Positions 9,352-18,211 of a stretch of 64,000 nucleotides of DNA are shown one piece after another. The stretch covers positions 124,001 to 188,000 of the forward strand of contig NZ_FRBN01000005.1 of assembly GCF_900142625.1 (NCBI RefSeq). Direction: 5' to 3'. Within the stretch, counting starts at the first letter, position 1. Every line of letters begins with the position of its first letter. Source of the DNA: Roseovarius marisflavi (GTDB lineage Bacteria > Pseudomonadota > Alphaproteobacteria > Rhodobacterales > Rhodobacteraceae). The position numbers were made by a program, and so were the translations under genes. The notes under the pieces are model-generated. The model had not been told where the DNA came from, ran no database searches, and saw only the letters and a list, made by a program, of their open reading frames with translations.

Positions 9352-10287
9352 ATGAAATATCTCGCGTTTATGGTTGCCCTGTTGGCGACCGCCCCCGCCA
9401 TGGCACAGGATCGCATGACCCTTTTGCTAGACTGGTTTGTAAACCCCGATCATGGCCCGATCATCGTGGCGCAGGAACTTGGCTATTTCAAGGATGCCGG
9501 TCTTGAGGTCGAGATTGTCGCCCCTGCCGACCCAAGCGATCCACCCAAGATGGTCGCCGCCGGGCAGGCTGATCTTGCGATCTCTTATCAACCACAGCTT
9601 CATATGCAGATCGAAAGCGGTCTGCCGCTGCGCCGGGTGGGCACGCTGGTGGCGACGCCGCTTAACTGTCTTTTGGTTCTTGAGGATGGCCCGATCAAAT
9701 CAAGCGCCGACCTCAAGGGGCGCAAGGTTGGCTTTTCGGTGGCCGGTGTCGAAGAGGTTCTGCTGTCCACCATTCTGGGGCAGCATGGCCTGACGCTTGA
9801 CGATATCGAACTGGTGAGTGTGAACTGGTCGCTGTCGCCTTCGCTTATGTCGGGGCAGGTCGATGCCGTTATCGGTGCCTATCGCAATTTCGAGCTGAAC
9901 CAGATGGAAATCGAAGGTGTGCCGGGGCGCTGTTTCTTCATCGAGGAAGAGGGCATTCCGGCCTATGACGAGTTGATCTATGTGGCCAATCCGGCGACGA
10001 TGAATGCCGATATGATCCGCCGCTTTCTCTTCGCCACCGAGCGCGCGACGCAATATATCGTCAACCACCCCACCGAAAGCTGGGAGATTTTCGCGAGTAC
10101 TTCGGCCGAGCTTCGTGATGAGCTGAACGCGAAAGCCTGGGTTGATACAGTGCCGCGCTTTGCGCTGCGCCCTTCGGCGCTTGATCATGCCCGCTATACC
10201 CGGTTTGAAGCCTTCCTCAAAGAGACCGGGATGATCGAAGAATTCACGCCTGTTTCGGGCCTTGCTCTGGACCTGAGCGCGGAATGA
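9352..10287 (+). CDS. thiY: Pyrimidine-binding protein of ABC transporter (ThiY/NMT1 family)
   Basis: The 311 residues begin with a signal peptide (MKYLAFMVALLATAPAMA), so the mature protein is periplasmic. The NMT1/THI5-like fold is indicated by LLDWFVNPDHGPIIVAQELG near residue 24, and by VEIVAPADPSDPPKMVAAGQ and GVEEVLLSTIL. The CCCFC cluster of the yeast suicide HMP synthase is absent, so a transport role for HMP or formylamino-pyrimidine is favoured. No cognate permease or ATPase gene is next to it. The stop overlaps tenA by 4 nt. Confidence 0.87.
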   Translation: MKYLAFMVALLATAPAMAQDRMTLLLDWFVNPDHGPIIVAQELGYFKDAGLEVEIVAPADPSDPPKMVAAGQADLAISYQPQLHMQIESGLPLRRVGTLVATPLNCLLVLEDGPIKSSADLKGRKVGFSVAGVEEVLLSTILGQHGLTLDDIELVSVNWSLSPSLMSGQVDAVIGAYRNFELNQMEIEGVPGRCFFIEEEGIPAYDELIYVANPATMNADMIRRFLFATERATQYIVNHPTESWEIFASTSAELRDELNAKAWVDTVPRFALRPSALDHARYTRFEAFLKETGMIEEFTPVSGLALDLSAE

Positions 10288-10970
10288 GCGGCGATTATGG
10301 CACCACCTTTCCCCGCCTGCGTGACGCGGCGGGGGAGGTCTGGCAGGATTATACCCATCATGCCTTTGTCGAAGGCATCCGCGACGGATCACTGCCGCGC
10401 AAGGCGTTCCTTGGCTATCTGGTTCAGGATTACATCTTTCTGATCCATTTTTCCCGCGCCTGGGCGCTTGCGGTCACCAAGGCCGATACGCTTGATGAAA
10501 TGCGCGCCTGTGCGTCCTCGGTGGATGTTCTGGTCAATGGCGAAATCAGCCTGCATGTCAAAACCTGCGCCGCCGAGGGGTTAAGTGAACAAGAGCTTTT
10601 CACCGCCGCCGAGCACCCCGCCAACCTTGCCTATACGCGCTATGTGATGGATGCGGGGCATTCGGGCAATTTCCTTGACCTGATCGCGGCGCTTGCGCCC
10701 TGTGTGATGGGATACGGCGAAATCGGCGCGCGGCTTGCGGCGGATGTTCACGCAGATCATCCCTATGCCGACTGGATCAACACCTATGCCGGTGATGACT
10801 ATCAACAGGCCTGTCGCAATGCCGGTGTGCTATTTGACGGGGCGGTCGCGCGCCGCCTTGGCGACTCCCCGGAAACCACCCCCGGTTGGGAGCGGATTTC
10901 ACAGCGCTTTACGACTGCGACCCGGCTTGAAGTCGCGTTTTGGGATATGGGCCTGTCTTTTGGAGACTGA
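10284..10970 (+). CDS. tenA: Aminopyrimidine aminohydrolase (TenA, thiaminase II)
   Basis: TenA hydrolyses aminomethyl-pyrimidine from degraded thiamine to HMP. The 228-residue all-helical protein has the expected catalytic cysteine in ALAPCVMGYGEIG and the conserved C-terminal acidic/aromatic stretch LEVAFWDMG. VQDYIFLIHFSRAWALA is typical of the N-terminal helices. Together with the ThiY-like binding protein it points to salvage of environmental thiamine breakdown products. It is the last gene of the riboswitch-led operon; a hairpin and a repeat follow. Confidence 0.93.
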   Translation: MSGDYGTTFPRLRDAAGEVWQDYTHHAFVEGIRDGSLPRKAFLGYLVQDYIFLIHFSRAWALAVTKADTLDEMRACASSVDVLVNGEISLHVKTCAAEGLSEQELFTAAEHPANLAYTRYVMDAGHSGNFLDLIAALAPCVMGYGEIGARLAADVHADHPYADWINTYAGDDYQQACRNAGVLFDGAVARRLGDSPETTPGWERISQRFTTATRLEVAFWDMGLSFGD

Positions 10971-10999
10971 CCGTCTCACATTGATGCAATGGCCGGAAT

Positions 11000-11104
11000 G
11001 AGGGGCGCTGCCCCTCACACTTCCCGGGATATTTGCGGCAAGAAGAAGCGGATAGGATGCCTCTGTTTCTTCTTGCTCTAAATATCCCCGCCGGAGGCTC
11101 CTGT
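11000..11104. repeat. Intergenic hairpin and inverted pair of a dispersed element
   Basis: GAGGGGC-GCT-GCCCCTC (11000-11016) is a perfect 7-bp stem with no T-run. Next come two 22-nt arms (11026-11047 and 11067-11088), inverted and differing at three positions, that read GGGATATTT...AAGAAGAA and its complement. The right copy continues into CCGCCGGAGGCTCC. A closely similar unit recurs at 30080-30115, and partial ones at 39878-39901 and 44840-44865. The 155-bp gap holds no gene. Confidence 0.6.
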
Positions 11105-11126
11105 CCTGTCCTGTTGTGCTGACGGC

Positions 11127-12323
11127 TTAGTCTTTGACGAACATCTTGCGCGGACGATTACAGAAGGTTTCAGCCGGACCTGTCTCTTTGATCAGAATGG
11201 ATTCTGTGATTTCGAGGCCCCAGTCCGACATCCAGAGACCTGGCATGAAGTGAAAGGTCATGCCGGGCTCGAGGACTGTTTCATCCTCAGAGCGCAGCGA
11301 GATGGTGCGTTCGCCCCAATCGGGGGGATAGCTCAGCCCGATGGGATAGCCACAGCGTGCGCCACGTTCGATGCCTGCGCGCTCGAGGGGCGCAGCAAGC
11401 GCATTGGCGATATCGCAGGCGCGGTTGCCGGATTTCGCCGCCTCAAGACCCGCCTCAAGCCCTTCGACAAGCGCCTTTTCGGCATCAAGCAGGAATTGCG
11501 GCGGTTTGCCGAGAAAGAGCGTGCGGCAGAACGGGGCGTGATAACGCCGGTAACAGCCCGAGATTTCAAAGAAAGTCGCTTCTCCGGTGGCAAATTCGCG
11601 CCCGTTCCACGTCAGGTGAGGCGCCGCCGCATCAGAGCCGGAAGGCAGAAGCGGCACAATCGCGGGATAGTCACCCCAGGCGCCATCGACGCCGCGGATG
11701 CCGTCACGAAAGATCTCGGCGACGATTTCATTCTTCGGAATGCCCGGCTCGACCCGCTCAAGCAGGCCATCGACGATCTTTTCCGAGATCGCGGCGGCCT
11801 TGCGTATAAAGGCAAGTTCTTCTTCGGATTTGATGGTACGCTGCCAGTTCACAAGGGCGGTCGCGTCGATGAACGTCGCGCCGGGCAACTCGGTGCGCAG
11901 CACTTCCATTGCCTTGGCGGAGAAATAGTAGTTGTCCATTTCAACGCCGATACGTTTATCGGCAAGGCCCATCCCGGTGAGGCGTTCCGCGAGGTCCTGC
12001 ATCGGATGGCGTTCGGTGGATTGCACGTAGTTGTCGGCATAGCCCATCACGCGATCATCGGTCATCCAGACGGTGCGCACGCCGCCATTGGCATCCTGAT
12101 TTCGGCCCCACCAGATCGGGTCGGCCTCGGGCAGGACGATGACGCCTTGATGCACGTAAAACGACCAGCCGTCATATCCCGTCAGCCAGTTCTGGTTTGA
12201 CGGATCGGTCACAAAGAGCGCATCAAGCCCTTTGCTTTCCATCGCGGCGCGGGTCTTGGCCAGACGACGCTGAAATTCTTGCGGTGAAAACGGCAGGTCT
12301 TTTTCGATCATGTCATGGTCCAT
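11127..12323 (-). CDS. doeA: Ectoine hydrolase (M24 family)
   Basis: DoeA (EutD) opens the ring of ectoine to N-acetyl-2,4-diaminobutyrate. The 398-residue protein has the creatinase-like N-domain signature LTGYDGWSFYVHQGVIVLPE, then QDANGGVRTVWM, YVQSTERHPM and GVEMDNYYFSAKAMEVL, all of which I recognise from ectoine hydrolases. The C-domain has the pita-bread fold stretch IRKAAAISEKIVDGLLERVEPG. It is divergent from eutB, unlike the co-directional order known from Ruegeria. General M24 peptidase activity is the less likely alternative. Confidence 0.88.
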   Translation of the reverse strand: MDHDMIEKDLPFSPQEFQRRLAKTRAAMESKGLDALFVTDPSNQNWLTGYDGWSFYVHQGVIVLPEADPIWWGRNQDANGGVRTVWMTDDRVMGYADNYVQSTERHPMQDLAERLTGMGLADKRIGVEMDNYYFSAKAMEVLRTELPGATFIDATALVNWQRTIKSEEELAFIRKAAAISEKIVDGLLERVEPGIPKNEIVAEIFRDGIRGVDGAWGDYPAIVPLLPSGSDAAAPHLTWNGREFATGEATFFEISGCYRRYHAPFCRTLFLGKPPQFLLDAEKALVEGLEAGLEAAKSGNRACDIANALAAPLERAGIERGARCGYPIGLSYPPDWGERTISLRSEDETVLEPGMTFHFMPGLWMSDWGLEITESILIKETGPAETFCNRPRKMFVKD

Positions 12324-12474
12324 GGCTAAGTTTCACTCCCATACTGGGGGTTTAGCGCCCTGTTGCCCCAAGAAATACGCCATAAAATGTCGTTTTCAGG
12401 AAACCGGCCCGCGCGCGGTTGACGTTAGGCTATGGCCTGACCAAGGTATGCCTGACCCGGAAAAGGAGAGACCA

Positions 12475-13476
12475 ATGCAGCCCGTTTTGGCCGATGTTTA
12501 TGCTGCGGCACAGGTGATCCGGGGGGTGGCGGACGGCACGCCGCTTGTACCTTCGCCCTATATGAGCGCGCAGGCGGGTGCGGATTTCCTGCTCAAGCTC
12601 GAAAATATGCAACCGATCGGCGCCTTCAAACTGCGCGGTGCGCTGAACGCCGTGGCGGGGGTTGGCGAGGCGACAGGTGTGACCTGTTGTTCGACGGGCA
12701 ATCACGGGCGAGGTGTGGCGCATGCTGCACGTGCCCGTGGCATGCGCGCGGTGATCTGTATGTCTGAGCTGGTGCCGCAGGCCAAGGTCGATGGCATTCG
12801 CGCGCTGGGCGCCGAGGTGCGGATTATCGGCCAAAGTCAGGATGACGCGCAGGCCGAGGTTGAAAGGCTTGTGCGCGACGAGGGATTGACCGAGATTTCG
12901 CCCTTTGATGACCCGCTGGTGATTGCAGGGCAGGGCACCATCGGGCTTGAGATGCTGGCGGCGCGCCCGGATCTGGACACCCTTTTGGTGCCCTTATCGG
13001 GGGGTGGTCTTGCCGCAGGTGTGGCGATGGCCGCCAAGGCGATCAAGCCGGGTATCCGGGTGATTGGCATCACAATGGATCGCGGTGCGGCGATGTTTCA
13101 AAGCATCAAGGCGGGCAAGCCTGTCGAGGTGGAAGAATACCCAAGCCTTGCCGATTCTCTTGGGGGTGGCGTCGGCATCCGGAACCGGTTGTCGTTTCCG
13201 ATGTGCCGCGATCTGCTCGACGACATCCTGCTTGTCACCGAGGAAGAGATTTATCGCGCCATGCAGGTGCTGTATTTCGAGGATCGGATCGTGGCCGAAG
13301 GTGCCTGTGTTGTCGGTCTGGCCGCCGTGTTGACCGGCAAGGTCAAGTTGACCGGGCCGACCGCCACCATTGTAACGGGTCGCAATCTGGATATGGATAT
13401 GTTCACCCGTGTGATGACCGGGCAGGATATTCGCCTTGGCGATAAAGTTATTAACGGAGTGAAATATGGCACATGA
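12475..13476 (+). CDS. eutB: Hydroxyectoine utilization dehydratase
   Basis: This PLP enzyme belongs to the threonine/serine dehydratase fold and is proposed to dehydrate hydroxyectoine on the way to ectoine. The lysine loop is IGAFKLRGALNAV (PLP Lys near residue 48), followed by the phosphate-binding STGNHGRG and the glycine loop PLSGGGLAAG. The C-terminal ATIVTGRNLDMDMFTRVM is characteristic of EutB rather than of IlvA. The start is the ATG after AAAGGAGAG (333 residues). It overlaps eutC by 11 nt, so the two are coupled. Confidence 0.87.
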   Translation: MQPVLADVYAAAQVIRGVADGTPLVPSPYMSAQAGADFLLKLENMQPIGAFKLRGALNAVAGVGEATGVTCCSTGNHGRGVAHAARARGMRAVICMSELVPQAKVDGIRALGAEVRIIGQSQDDAQAEVERLVRDEGLTEISPFDDPLVIAGQGTIGLEMLAARPDLDTLLVPLSGGGLAAGVAMAAKAIKPGIRVIGITMDRGAAMFQSIKAGKPVEVEEYPSLADSLGGGVGIRNRLSFPMCRDLLDDILLVTEEEIYRAMQVLYFEDRIVAEGACVVGLAAVLTGKVKLTGPTATIVTGRNLDMDMFTRVMTGQDIRLGDKVINGVKYGT

Positions 13477-14458
13477 TATTCGTGTCGTGACCGAGGCCGA
13501 ATTGCGCGGTGTCGTCACGCTGAACAAAGAGATCATTCGCGTGATTGAAAAAGCCTTTTCCGCATTGTCCGATGGCGGCGTTATCATGCCGCCGGTGATG
13601 TCGATGGAGATGGCCGATGTGAACGGCGAGGTCGATGTTAAGACCGCCTATATCCCCGGCTTTGACGGCTTCGCGATCAAGGTCAGCCCCGGTTTTTTCG
13701 ACAATCCCAAGCTTGGTCTGCCAAGCCTGAACGGTCTTATGGTCCTGTTTTCGGCCACGACCGGCATGGTGCAGGCGGTGTTTCTGGACAACGGCTATCT
13801 TACCGATCTGCGCACGGCGGCGGCTGGGGCGGTGGCGGCGCATCATTTTGCGCCCGACGTGGTGCATACGGCGGGCGTGATCGGCACCGGGGTTCAGGCG
13901 CGGCTTCAGATGAAGGCGGCGCATATCGTGCGCCCGTTTCAGCGGTTGCTGGTCTGGGGGCGTGACGCGGCCCACGCACAGGCCTGCGCCGATGATCTGG
14001 CGCGGGATCTGAAATGCGAAACCCGCGTTGTCGAGCACCCCGGCGATCTTGTGATGGCAAGCCAGCTTGTGGTCACCACAACCCCGGCGCGCGATCCGAT
14101 TGTCAAGGCGCGCTGGCTTCACCCTGAATTGCACATCACCGCCATGGGATCGGATCAGGACGGCAAGAACGAGATCGAGCCAGAGGCCTTGATCAAGGCG
14201 GATCTTTACGTGGCCGACCGGGTGGCGCAGGCCGAAAAGCTTGGCGAATTGCGCAGCGCGATGGCTGCGGGCATTTGGGACAAGGGCACGCCGCCAGAGC
14301 TTGGGCAGGTCATTACCGGGCGCAGCCGCGGGCGGCGCAGTGACGCCGAGATCACCATCGCCGATCTGACCGGCACTGGCGTTCAGGATACGGCGATCGC
14401 CACCCATGTGTTCGAGCGGCTCAAGAATGGCACGACCGGCACCGTGATTTCGGCCTGA
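13466..14458 (+). CDS. eutC: Hydroxyectoine utilization protein, ornithine cyclodeaminase-like
   Basis: The 330-residue protein is of the ornithine cyclodeaminase/mu-crystallin family, thought to act with EutB in reducing dehydrated hydroxyectoine to ectoine. Visible landmarks are KVSPGFFDNPKLGLPSLNGL, the NAD-binding GVIGTGVQARLQMKAA at about residues 133-148, and ITAMGSDQDGKNEIEPEAL. It has a GGAG ribosome site inside the end of eutB, and the AsnC-type regulator starts 3 nt after its stop. An ornithine or alanine dehydrogenase role is less likely in this context. Confidence 0.87.
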   Translation: MAHDIRVVTEAELRGVVTLNKEIIRVIEKAFSALSDGGVIMPPVMSMEMADVNGEVDVKTAYIPGFDGFAIKVSPGFFDNPKLGLPSLNGLMVLFSATTGMVQAVFLDNGYLTDLRTAAAGAVAAHHFAPDVVHTAGVIGTGVQARLQMKAAHIVRPFQRLLVWGRDAAHAQACADDLARDLKCETRVVEHPGDLVMASQLVVTTTPARDPIVKARWLHPELHITAMGSDQDGKNEIEPEALIKADLYVADRVAQAEKLGELRSAMAAGIWDKGTPPELGQVITGRSRGRRSDAEITIADLTGTGVQDTAIATHVFERLKNGTTGTVISA

Positions 14459-14461
14459 TCC

Positions 14462-14935
14462 ATGAAACTTGATGCGCGCGATCTCGAAATTCTGCGGGTT
14501 CTGGCCGATGAAGGCCGGATCACCAAGGCCGATCTGGCCGCGCGTGTCGGCCTCTCGGCAAGCCCCTGTTGGGAGCGGCTTCGCCGACTTGAAGAGGGCG
14601 GCATTATCGACGGTTACAGCGCGCGCATCAGCCTGAAAAAGCTTGGGCCCCATGTGACGGTCTTTGTCGCCGCCGAATTGGCCGATCACACGCCGGCCAG
14701 CTTTCAGGCCTTCGAGGCCAGCGTGATGCGCTACGGTGAGGTGACGGCATGCTGGGCGCTTGGCGGCGGGTTCGACTATCTTTTGCAGATCGTGGCCCGC
14801 GATATTGACGCCTATCAGCGCCTGATCGACGCGATGCTAGAGGCGCGGATCGGCCTTGCGCGCTATTTCACCTATATTGTGACCAAGCCGGTAAAATCGC
14901 CGCGCCTGCCGCCGCTGGATATGTTTGGCGGATGA
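14462..14935 (+). CDS. asnC: Lrp/AsnC-type regulator of ectoine catabolism
   Basis: This encodes 157 residues. An N-terminal winged helix-turn-helix (LDARDLEILRVLADEGRITKADLAARVGLSASPCWERLRRLEE) reads exactly like the Lrp/AsnC family, followed by a RAM-type ligand domain with VTACWALGGGFDYLLQIVARD. It lies between eutC and doeC, the position held by asnC in the hydroxyectoine clusters of marine roseobacters. It probably binds an ectoine-derived metabolite and controls the neighbouring operon. A 110-bp gap before doeC allows a separate promoter there. Confidence 0.9.
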   Translation: MKLDARDLEILRVLADEGRITKADLAARVGLSASPCWERLRRLEEGGIIDGYSARISLKKLGPHVTVFVAAELADHTPASFQAFEASVMRYGEVTACWALGGGFDYLLQIVARDIDAYQRLIDAMLEARIGLARYFTYIVTKPVKSPRLPPLDMFGG

Positions 14936-15045
14936 TTCATCTTTTGAGATCGCTCTAGGCAGACGATTATTCTGCGATAGCGCCCAACTTCAGGCGCAGT
15001 TACTCGCCGTTCCATTGCATTCATTGGCGCAAAGGAGGGCAAGGC

Positions 15046-16521
15046 ATGTCAGATTCAGCAAACTGGACCCGTCACGGGATCACCGATACGCGGCTTGTGC
15101 GCCATTTTTCTTACGTGAACGGAAAGTGGGTGGCCGGGGACGGCAACGAAACCCTGAGCGTGACCAACCCGGCGGATGGTGCCTTGCTTGGCGAGGTGGC
15201 CAGCATGAGCGCGGCACAGGCACGCACGGCGGTGGACGCCGCACAGGAGGCCTTTGCCATCTGGGGCATGACCTTGCCGCAAGAGCGTTCGGCGGTGCTG
15301 CGCCGGTGGTTCGAGTTGATGATCGAGCACAAGGAAGACCTGGCCCGCATCATGGTGCTTGAACAGGGTAAACCCCTGTCCGAGGCGCGCGGCGAGATCG
15401 ACTATGCCGCCAGCTTTGTCGACTATTACGCTGAGGAATCAAAGCGCCCGAATATCGAGGGGGTCACGAGCCACCTTCCCGACGCCGAGGTTGAATTGTG
15501 GCTTGAGCCGGTCGGTGTGGCGGCCCTCATCACCCCGTGGAACTTTCCGGCGGCGATGCTGACGCGCAAGGCGGCGGCGGCGATGGCGGCGGGATGCACC
15601 GTGGTGGCGCATCCAAGCGGCGAAACGCCCTATTCGGCGCTTGCCCTGGCCGAGCTGGCCGAACGTGCGGGCGTGCCTGCGGGGGTGTTCAACGTGGTCA
15701 CGGGCCATGCCCCGACCGTGGTCGAGCCCTGGACCCAAGACGCCCGCGTGCGGGTTCTGTCCTTCACCGGGTCAACCAATATCGGCCAGCTTTTGTATCG
15801 CCAATGCGCGGGGACGGTGAAAAAGCTTGTGATGGAACTTGGCGGGCATGCGCCGGTGATTGTGTTCAAGGGATCGGATATCGACAGCGCGGTTGCGGAA
15901 ACCATCAAGGCGAAATTTGCCACCTCGGGGCAGGATTGCCTTGGCGCCAATCGCATTTACGTGGAGCGCGCCATTTATGACAGTTTTTGCACCCGCTTCA
16001 TCGAGGCGACCAAGGCGTTGAGCCTGGGGGTCGGGATGGATGACCCCGACCTTGGCCCGCTGATGAACGAGGGCGCCGTGCAAAAGCAGGAAGAGCAGGT
16101 AAAGGACGCGCTTGATCACGGGGCCAAGCTTGGCTGTGGCGGACAACGCGATGCTTTGGGGCCGCTTTTCTATCAGCCCACGGTTTTGACCGATGTGCCC
16201 GACGCCGCCGCGATCATGCGCGACGAAACCTTTGGCCCGGTGGCGGCGATCACGCCGTTTGACACCGAAGACGAGGTGATTGCCCGCGCCAATGCCACCG
16301 AATACGGGCTGATCGCCTATCTTCACAGCCTTGATCCGCGCCGGATTTACCGGATGACGCGGGCGCTTCAATTCGGGATGGTGGCGGTGAACCGTACCAA
16401 AGTGACCGGCGCGCCGATTCCCTTTGGAGGGGTCAAGCAATCGGGCCTGGGCCGTGAAGGGGCACGCCGGGGGATGGAGGAATTCATGGAAATCAAATAC
16501 GTTTGCCGCGACTGGGCCTAG
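15046..16521 (+). CDS. doeC: NAD-dependent semialdehyde dehydrogenase, ectoine pathway
   Basis: DoeC (Ssd) oxidises aspartate semialdehyde to aspartate in ectoine breakdown. The 491-residue aldehyde dehydrogenase has TPWNFPAAMLTRKAAAA, the NAD loop SFTGSTNIGQ, the active-site ELGGHAP glutamate and the catalytic cysteine in SGQDCLGANR. MVAVNRTKVTGAPIPFGGVK is typical of the succinate-semialdehyde dehydrogenase subgroup, so annotation pipelines often call it GabD. The assignment to ectoine rests on the asnC-doeC-doeD order. The start follows AAAGGAGGGC. Confidence 0.88.
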   Translation: MSDSANWTRHGITDTRLVRHFSYVNGKWVAGDGNETLSVTNPADGALLGEVASMSAAQARTAVDAAQEAFAIWGMTLPQERSAVLRRWFELMIEHKEDLARIMVLEQGKPLSEARGEIDYAASFVDYYAEESKRPNIEGVTSHLPDAEVELWLEPVGVAALITPWNFPAAMLTRKAAAAMAAGCTVVAHPSGETPYSALALAELAERAGVPAGVFNVVTGHAPTVVEPWTQDARVRVLSFTGSTNIGQLLYRQCAGTVKKLVMELGGHAPVIVFKGSDIDSAVAETIKAKFATSGQDCLGANRIYVERAIYDSFCTRFIEATKALSLGVGMDDPDLGPLMNEGAVQKQEEQVKDALDHGAKLGCGGQRDALGPLFYQPTVLTDVPDAAAIMRDETFGPVAAITPFDTEDEVIARANATEYGLIAYLHSLDPRRIYRMTRALQFGMVAVNRTKVTGAPIPFGGVKQSGLGREGARRGMEEFMEIKYVCRDWA

Positions 16522-16528
16522 CCAGACC

Positions 16529-16573
16529 AAAATCTTGGAAAGATTTTTGTCCGGAAATTTTTGAAATTTCCGG
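16529..16573 (+). repeat. Two perfect tandem hairpins between doeC and doeD
   Basis: AAAATCTT-GGA-AAGATTTT (16529-16547) is an 8-bp stem followed by one further T, then CCGGAAATTT-TTG-AAATTTCCGG (16551-16573) is a 10-bp stem. Both have 3-nt loops and no mismatch, and they fill most of the 83-bp gap before doeD. They could cause partial termination, stabilise the mRNA ends or serve as a processing site. Confidence 0.7.
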
Positions 16574-16604
16574 GCCCCGACACACAGGATCGAAAGGAAC
16601 AAAC

Positions 16605-17975
16605 ATGCTGAGAAACGACCAACTGGCGGAGTGGGATCGCGACAACTTTTTCCACCCCTCAACCCACCTGGCGCAATTCGCGCGCGGAGAGCTTACGCAT
16701 CGGGTGATCAAGACCGGCACCAACTGCCATATCGAGGATCGCGACGGCAACAAGATGCTGGATGCCTTTGCCGGCCTCTATTGCGTCAATGTCGGGTATG
16801 GCCGTCAGGATATCGCCGCTGCGATCGCCGCGCAGGCCAAGGAGCTTGCCTATTATCATTCCTATGTCGGCCATGGCACCGAGGCGAGCATCACCCTTTC
16901 AAAGATGATCCTTGATCGTGCGCCGGCCAATATGTCCAAGGTCTATTTCGGCCAGAGCGGATCGGACGCCAACGAGACCAACGTCAAGCTGATCTGGTAT
17001 TACAACAACATCCTTGGCCGCACCGAAAAGAAAAAGATCATCAGCCGCTGGCGTGGCTATCACGGGTCCGGTCTCGTGACCGGCTCGCTTACCGGGCTTG
17101 AGCTGTTTCACAAGAAATTCGATCTGCCGCTGTCGCAGGTGGTCCATACCGAGGCGCCCTATTATTTCCGTCGCGCCGACCTTGAGCAGACCGAGGAACA
17201 GTTCACCGCCCATTGCGTGGCCGAGCTTGAGGCGCTGATCGAGCGCGAAGGCGCCGATACCATTGCCGCCTTTATCGGCGAGCCGGTACTGGGCACCGGA
17301 GGCATCGTTCCGCCGCCCGCCGGATACTGGCCCGCCATCCAGAAGGTTTTGAAAAAGCACGATATCCTGCTCGTGGTCGACGAAGTCGTTACCGGCTTTG
17401 GCCGCCTTGGCACGATGTTCGGCTCTGATCATTACGGGCTTGAGGCCGACCTTATCACCATCGCCAAGGGCCTGACATCTGCCTATGCGCCGCTGTCGGG
17501 GTCGATTGTCGGTGAAAAGATGTGGAAAGTCCTTGAGCAGGGCACCGATGAAAACGGCCCGATCGGCCATGGCTGGACCTATTCGGCGCATCCGATTGGT
17601 GCGGCAGCAGGGGTTGCCAACCTCAAGCTTCTGGATGAGCTAGACCTTATTGCGAACAACCGCGATGTCGGCAGCTACCTTAACAAGACCATGACCGATG
17701 CGCTTGGCGATCATCCCAATGTCGGCGAGGTCCGGGGTGAGGGCATGCTCTGCGCGGTCGAGTTCGTGAAAGATCGCGACAGCCGCACCTTCTTTGACGC
17801 CGCAGACAAGATCGGCCCACAGGTGGCCACCGCCCTTGGCGCCCACGGGGTGATTGCCCGCGCCATGCCGCAGGGCGATATCCTCGGCTTTGCGCCGCCG
17901 TTCTGTCTGACCCGCGCCGAGGCCGATGAGGTTGTCGAAAAGACCGCCAAAGCCGTCAGAACGGTTCTTGGCTAG
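16605..17975 (+). CDS. doeD: Class III aminotransferase, ectoine pathway
   Basis: DoeD (Atf) transaminates 2,4-diaminobutyrate to aspartate semialdehyde. The 456-residue fold-type I PLP enzyme contains FGQSGSDANETNVKL, RWRGYHGSG, the Asp of VVDEVVTGFGRLG, and the PLP lysine in TIAKGLTSAY. It is also similar to putrescine/pyruvate omega-transaminases (SpuC type), so polyamine substrates remain possible, more so given the polyamine-type ABC transporter downstream. The start is the ATG after GAAAGGAAC; the longer upstream frame runs through the hairpins. Confidence 0.87.
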   Translation: MLRNDQLAEWDRDNFFHPSTHLAQFARGELTHRVIKTGTNCHIEDRDGNKMLDAFAGLYCVNVGYGRQDIAAAIAAQAKELAYYHSYVGHGTEASITLSKMILDRAPANMSKVYFGQSGSDANETNVKLIWYYNNILGRTEKKKIISRWRGYHGSGLVTGSLTGLELFHKKFDLPLSQVVHTEAPYYFRRADLEQTEEQFTAHCVAELEALIEREGADTIAAFIGEPVLGTGGIVPPPAGYWPAIQKVLKKHDILLVVDEVVTGFGRLGTMFGSDHYGLEADLITIAKGLTSAYAPLSGSIVGEKMWKVLEQGTDENGPIGHGWTYSAHPIGAAAGVANLKLLDELDLIANNRDVGSYLNKTMTDALGDHPNVGEVRGEGMLCAVEFVKDRDSRTFFDAADKIGPQVATALGAHGVIARAMPQGDILGFAPPFCLTRAEADEVVEKTAKAVRTVLG

Positions 17976-18211
17976 GCTGAGTCTTTCGCCTAAAAAGGGC
18001 CGGGGCTCGCGTTAAGGGTGTGCGCGTCCCCGGTCAAATACCAATGATCCACGGGAAAATCGTCTTTTCTTGATCCAGATATGGTCGTTTTGACCTGTGC
18101 TGGTCGGATTTCGGAAAAAAGTGACGCAATCGACTTGCAACAAAGGACGTTTGTCGTTTTAGTTTCGACCGAACGCGGGGGACTCCGCGAAATAAAAACA
18201 GGGAGCCGAAC
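17976..18211. other. Gap before the ABC transporter genes, probable promoter region
   Basis: 236 bp contain no convincing gene. ACAAA-GGACG-TTTGT is a short perfect inverted repeat at about 18138-18152, and CGCGG-GGGACT-CCGCG lies at about 18175-18190, shortly before the transporter start. There is no clear terminator behind doeD, so read-through from the ectoine genes is possible. Confidence 0.4.

Noticed and set aside
9352..10287. THI5-type suicide HMP synthase
   Set aside because: The CCCFC cluster is absent and a signal peptide is present, so a periplasmic binding protein fits better.
13451..14689. 412-codon open frame antisense to eutC and asnC
   Set aside because: It is a shadow of the two real genes, rich in Arg/His/Gly with no ordered domains.
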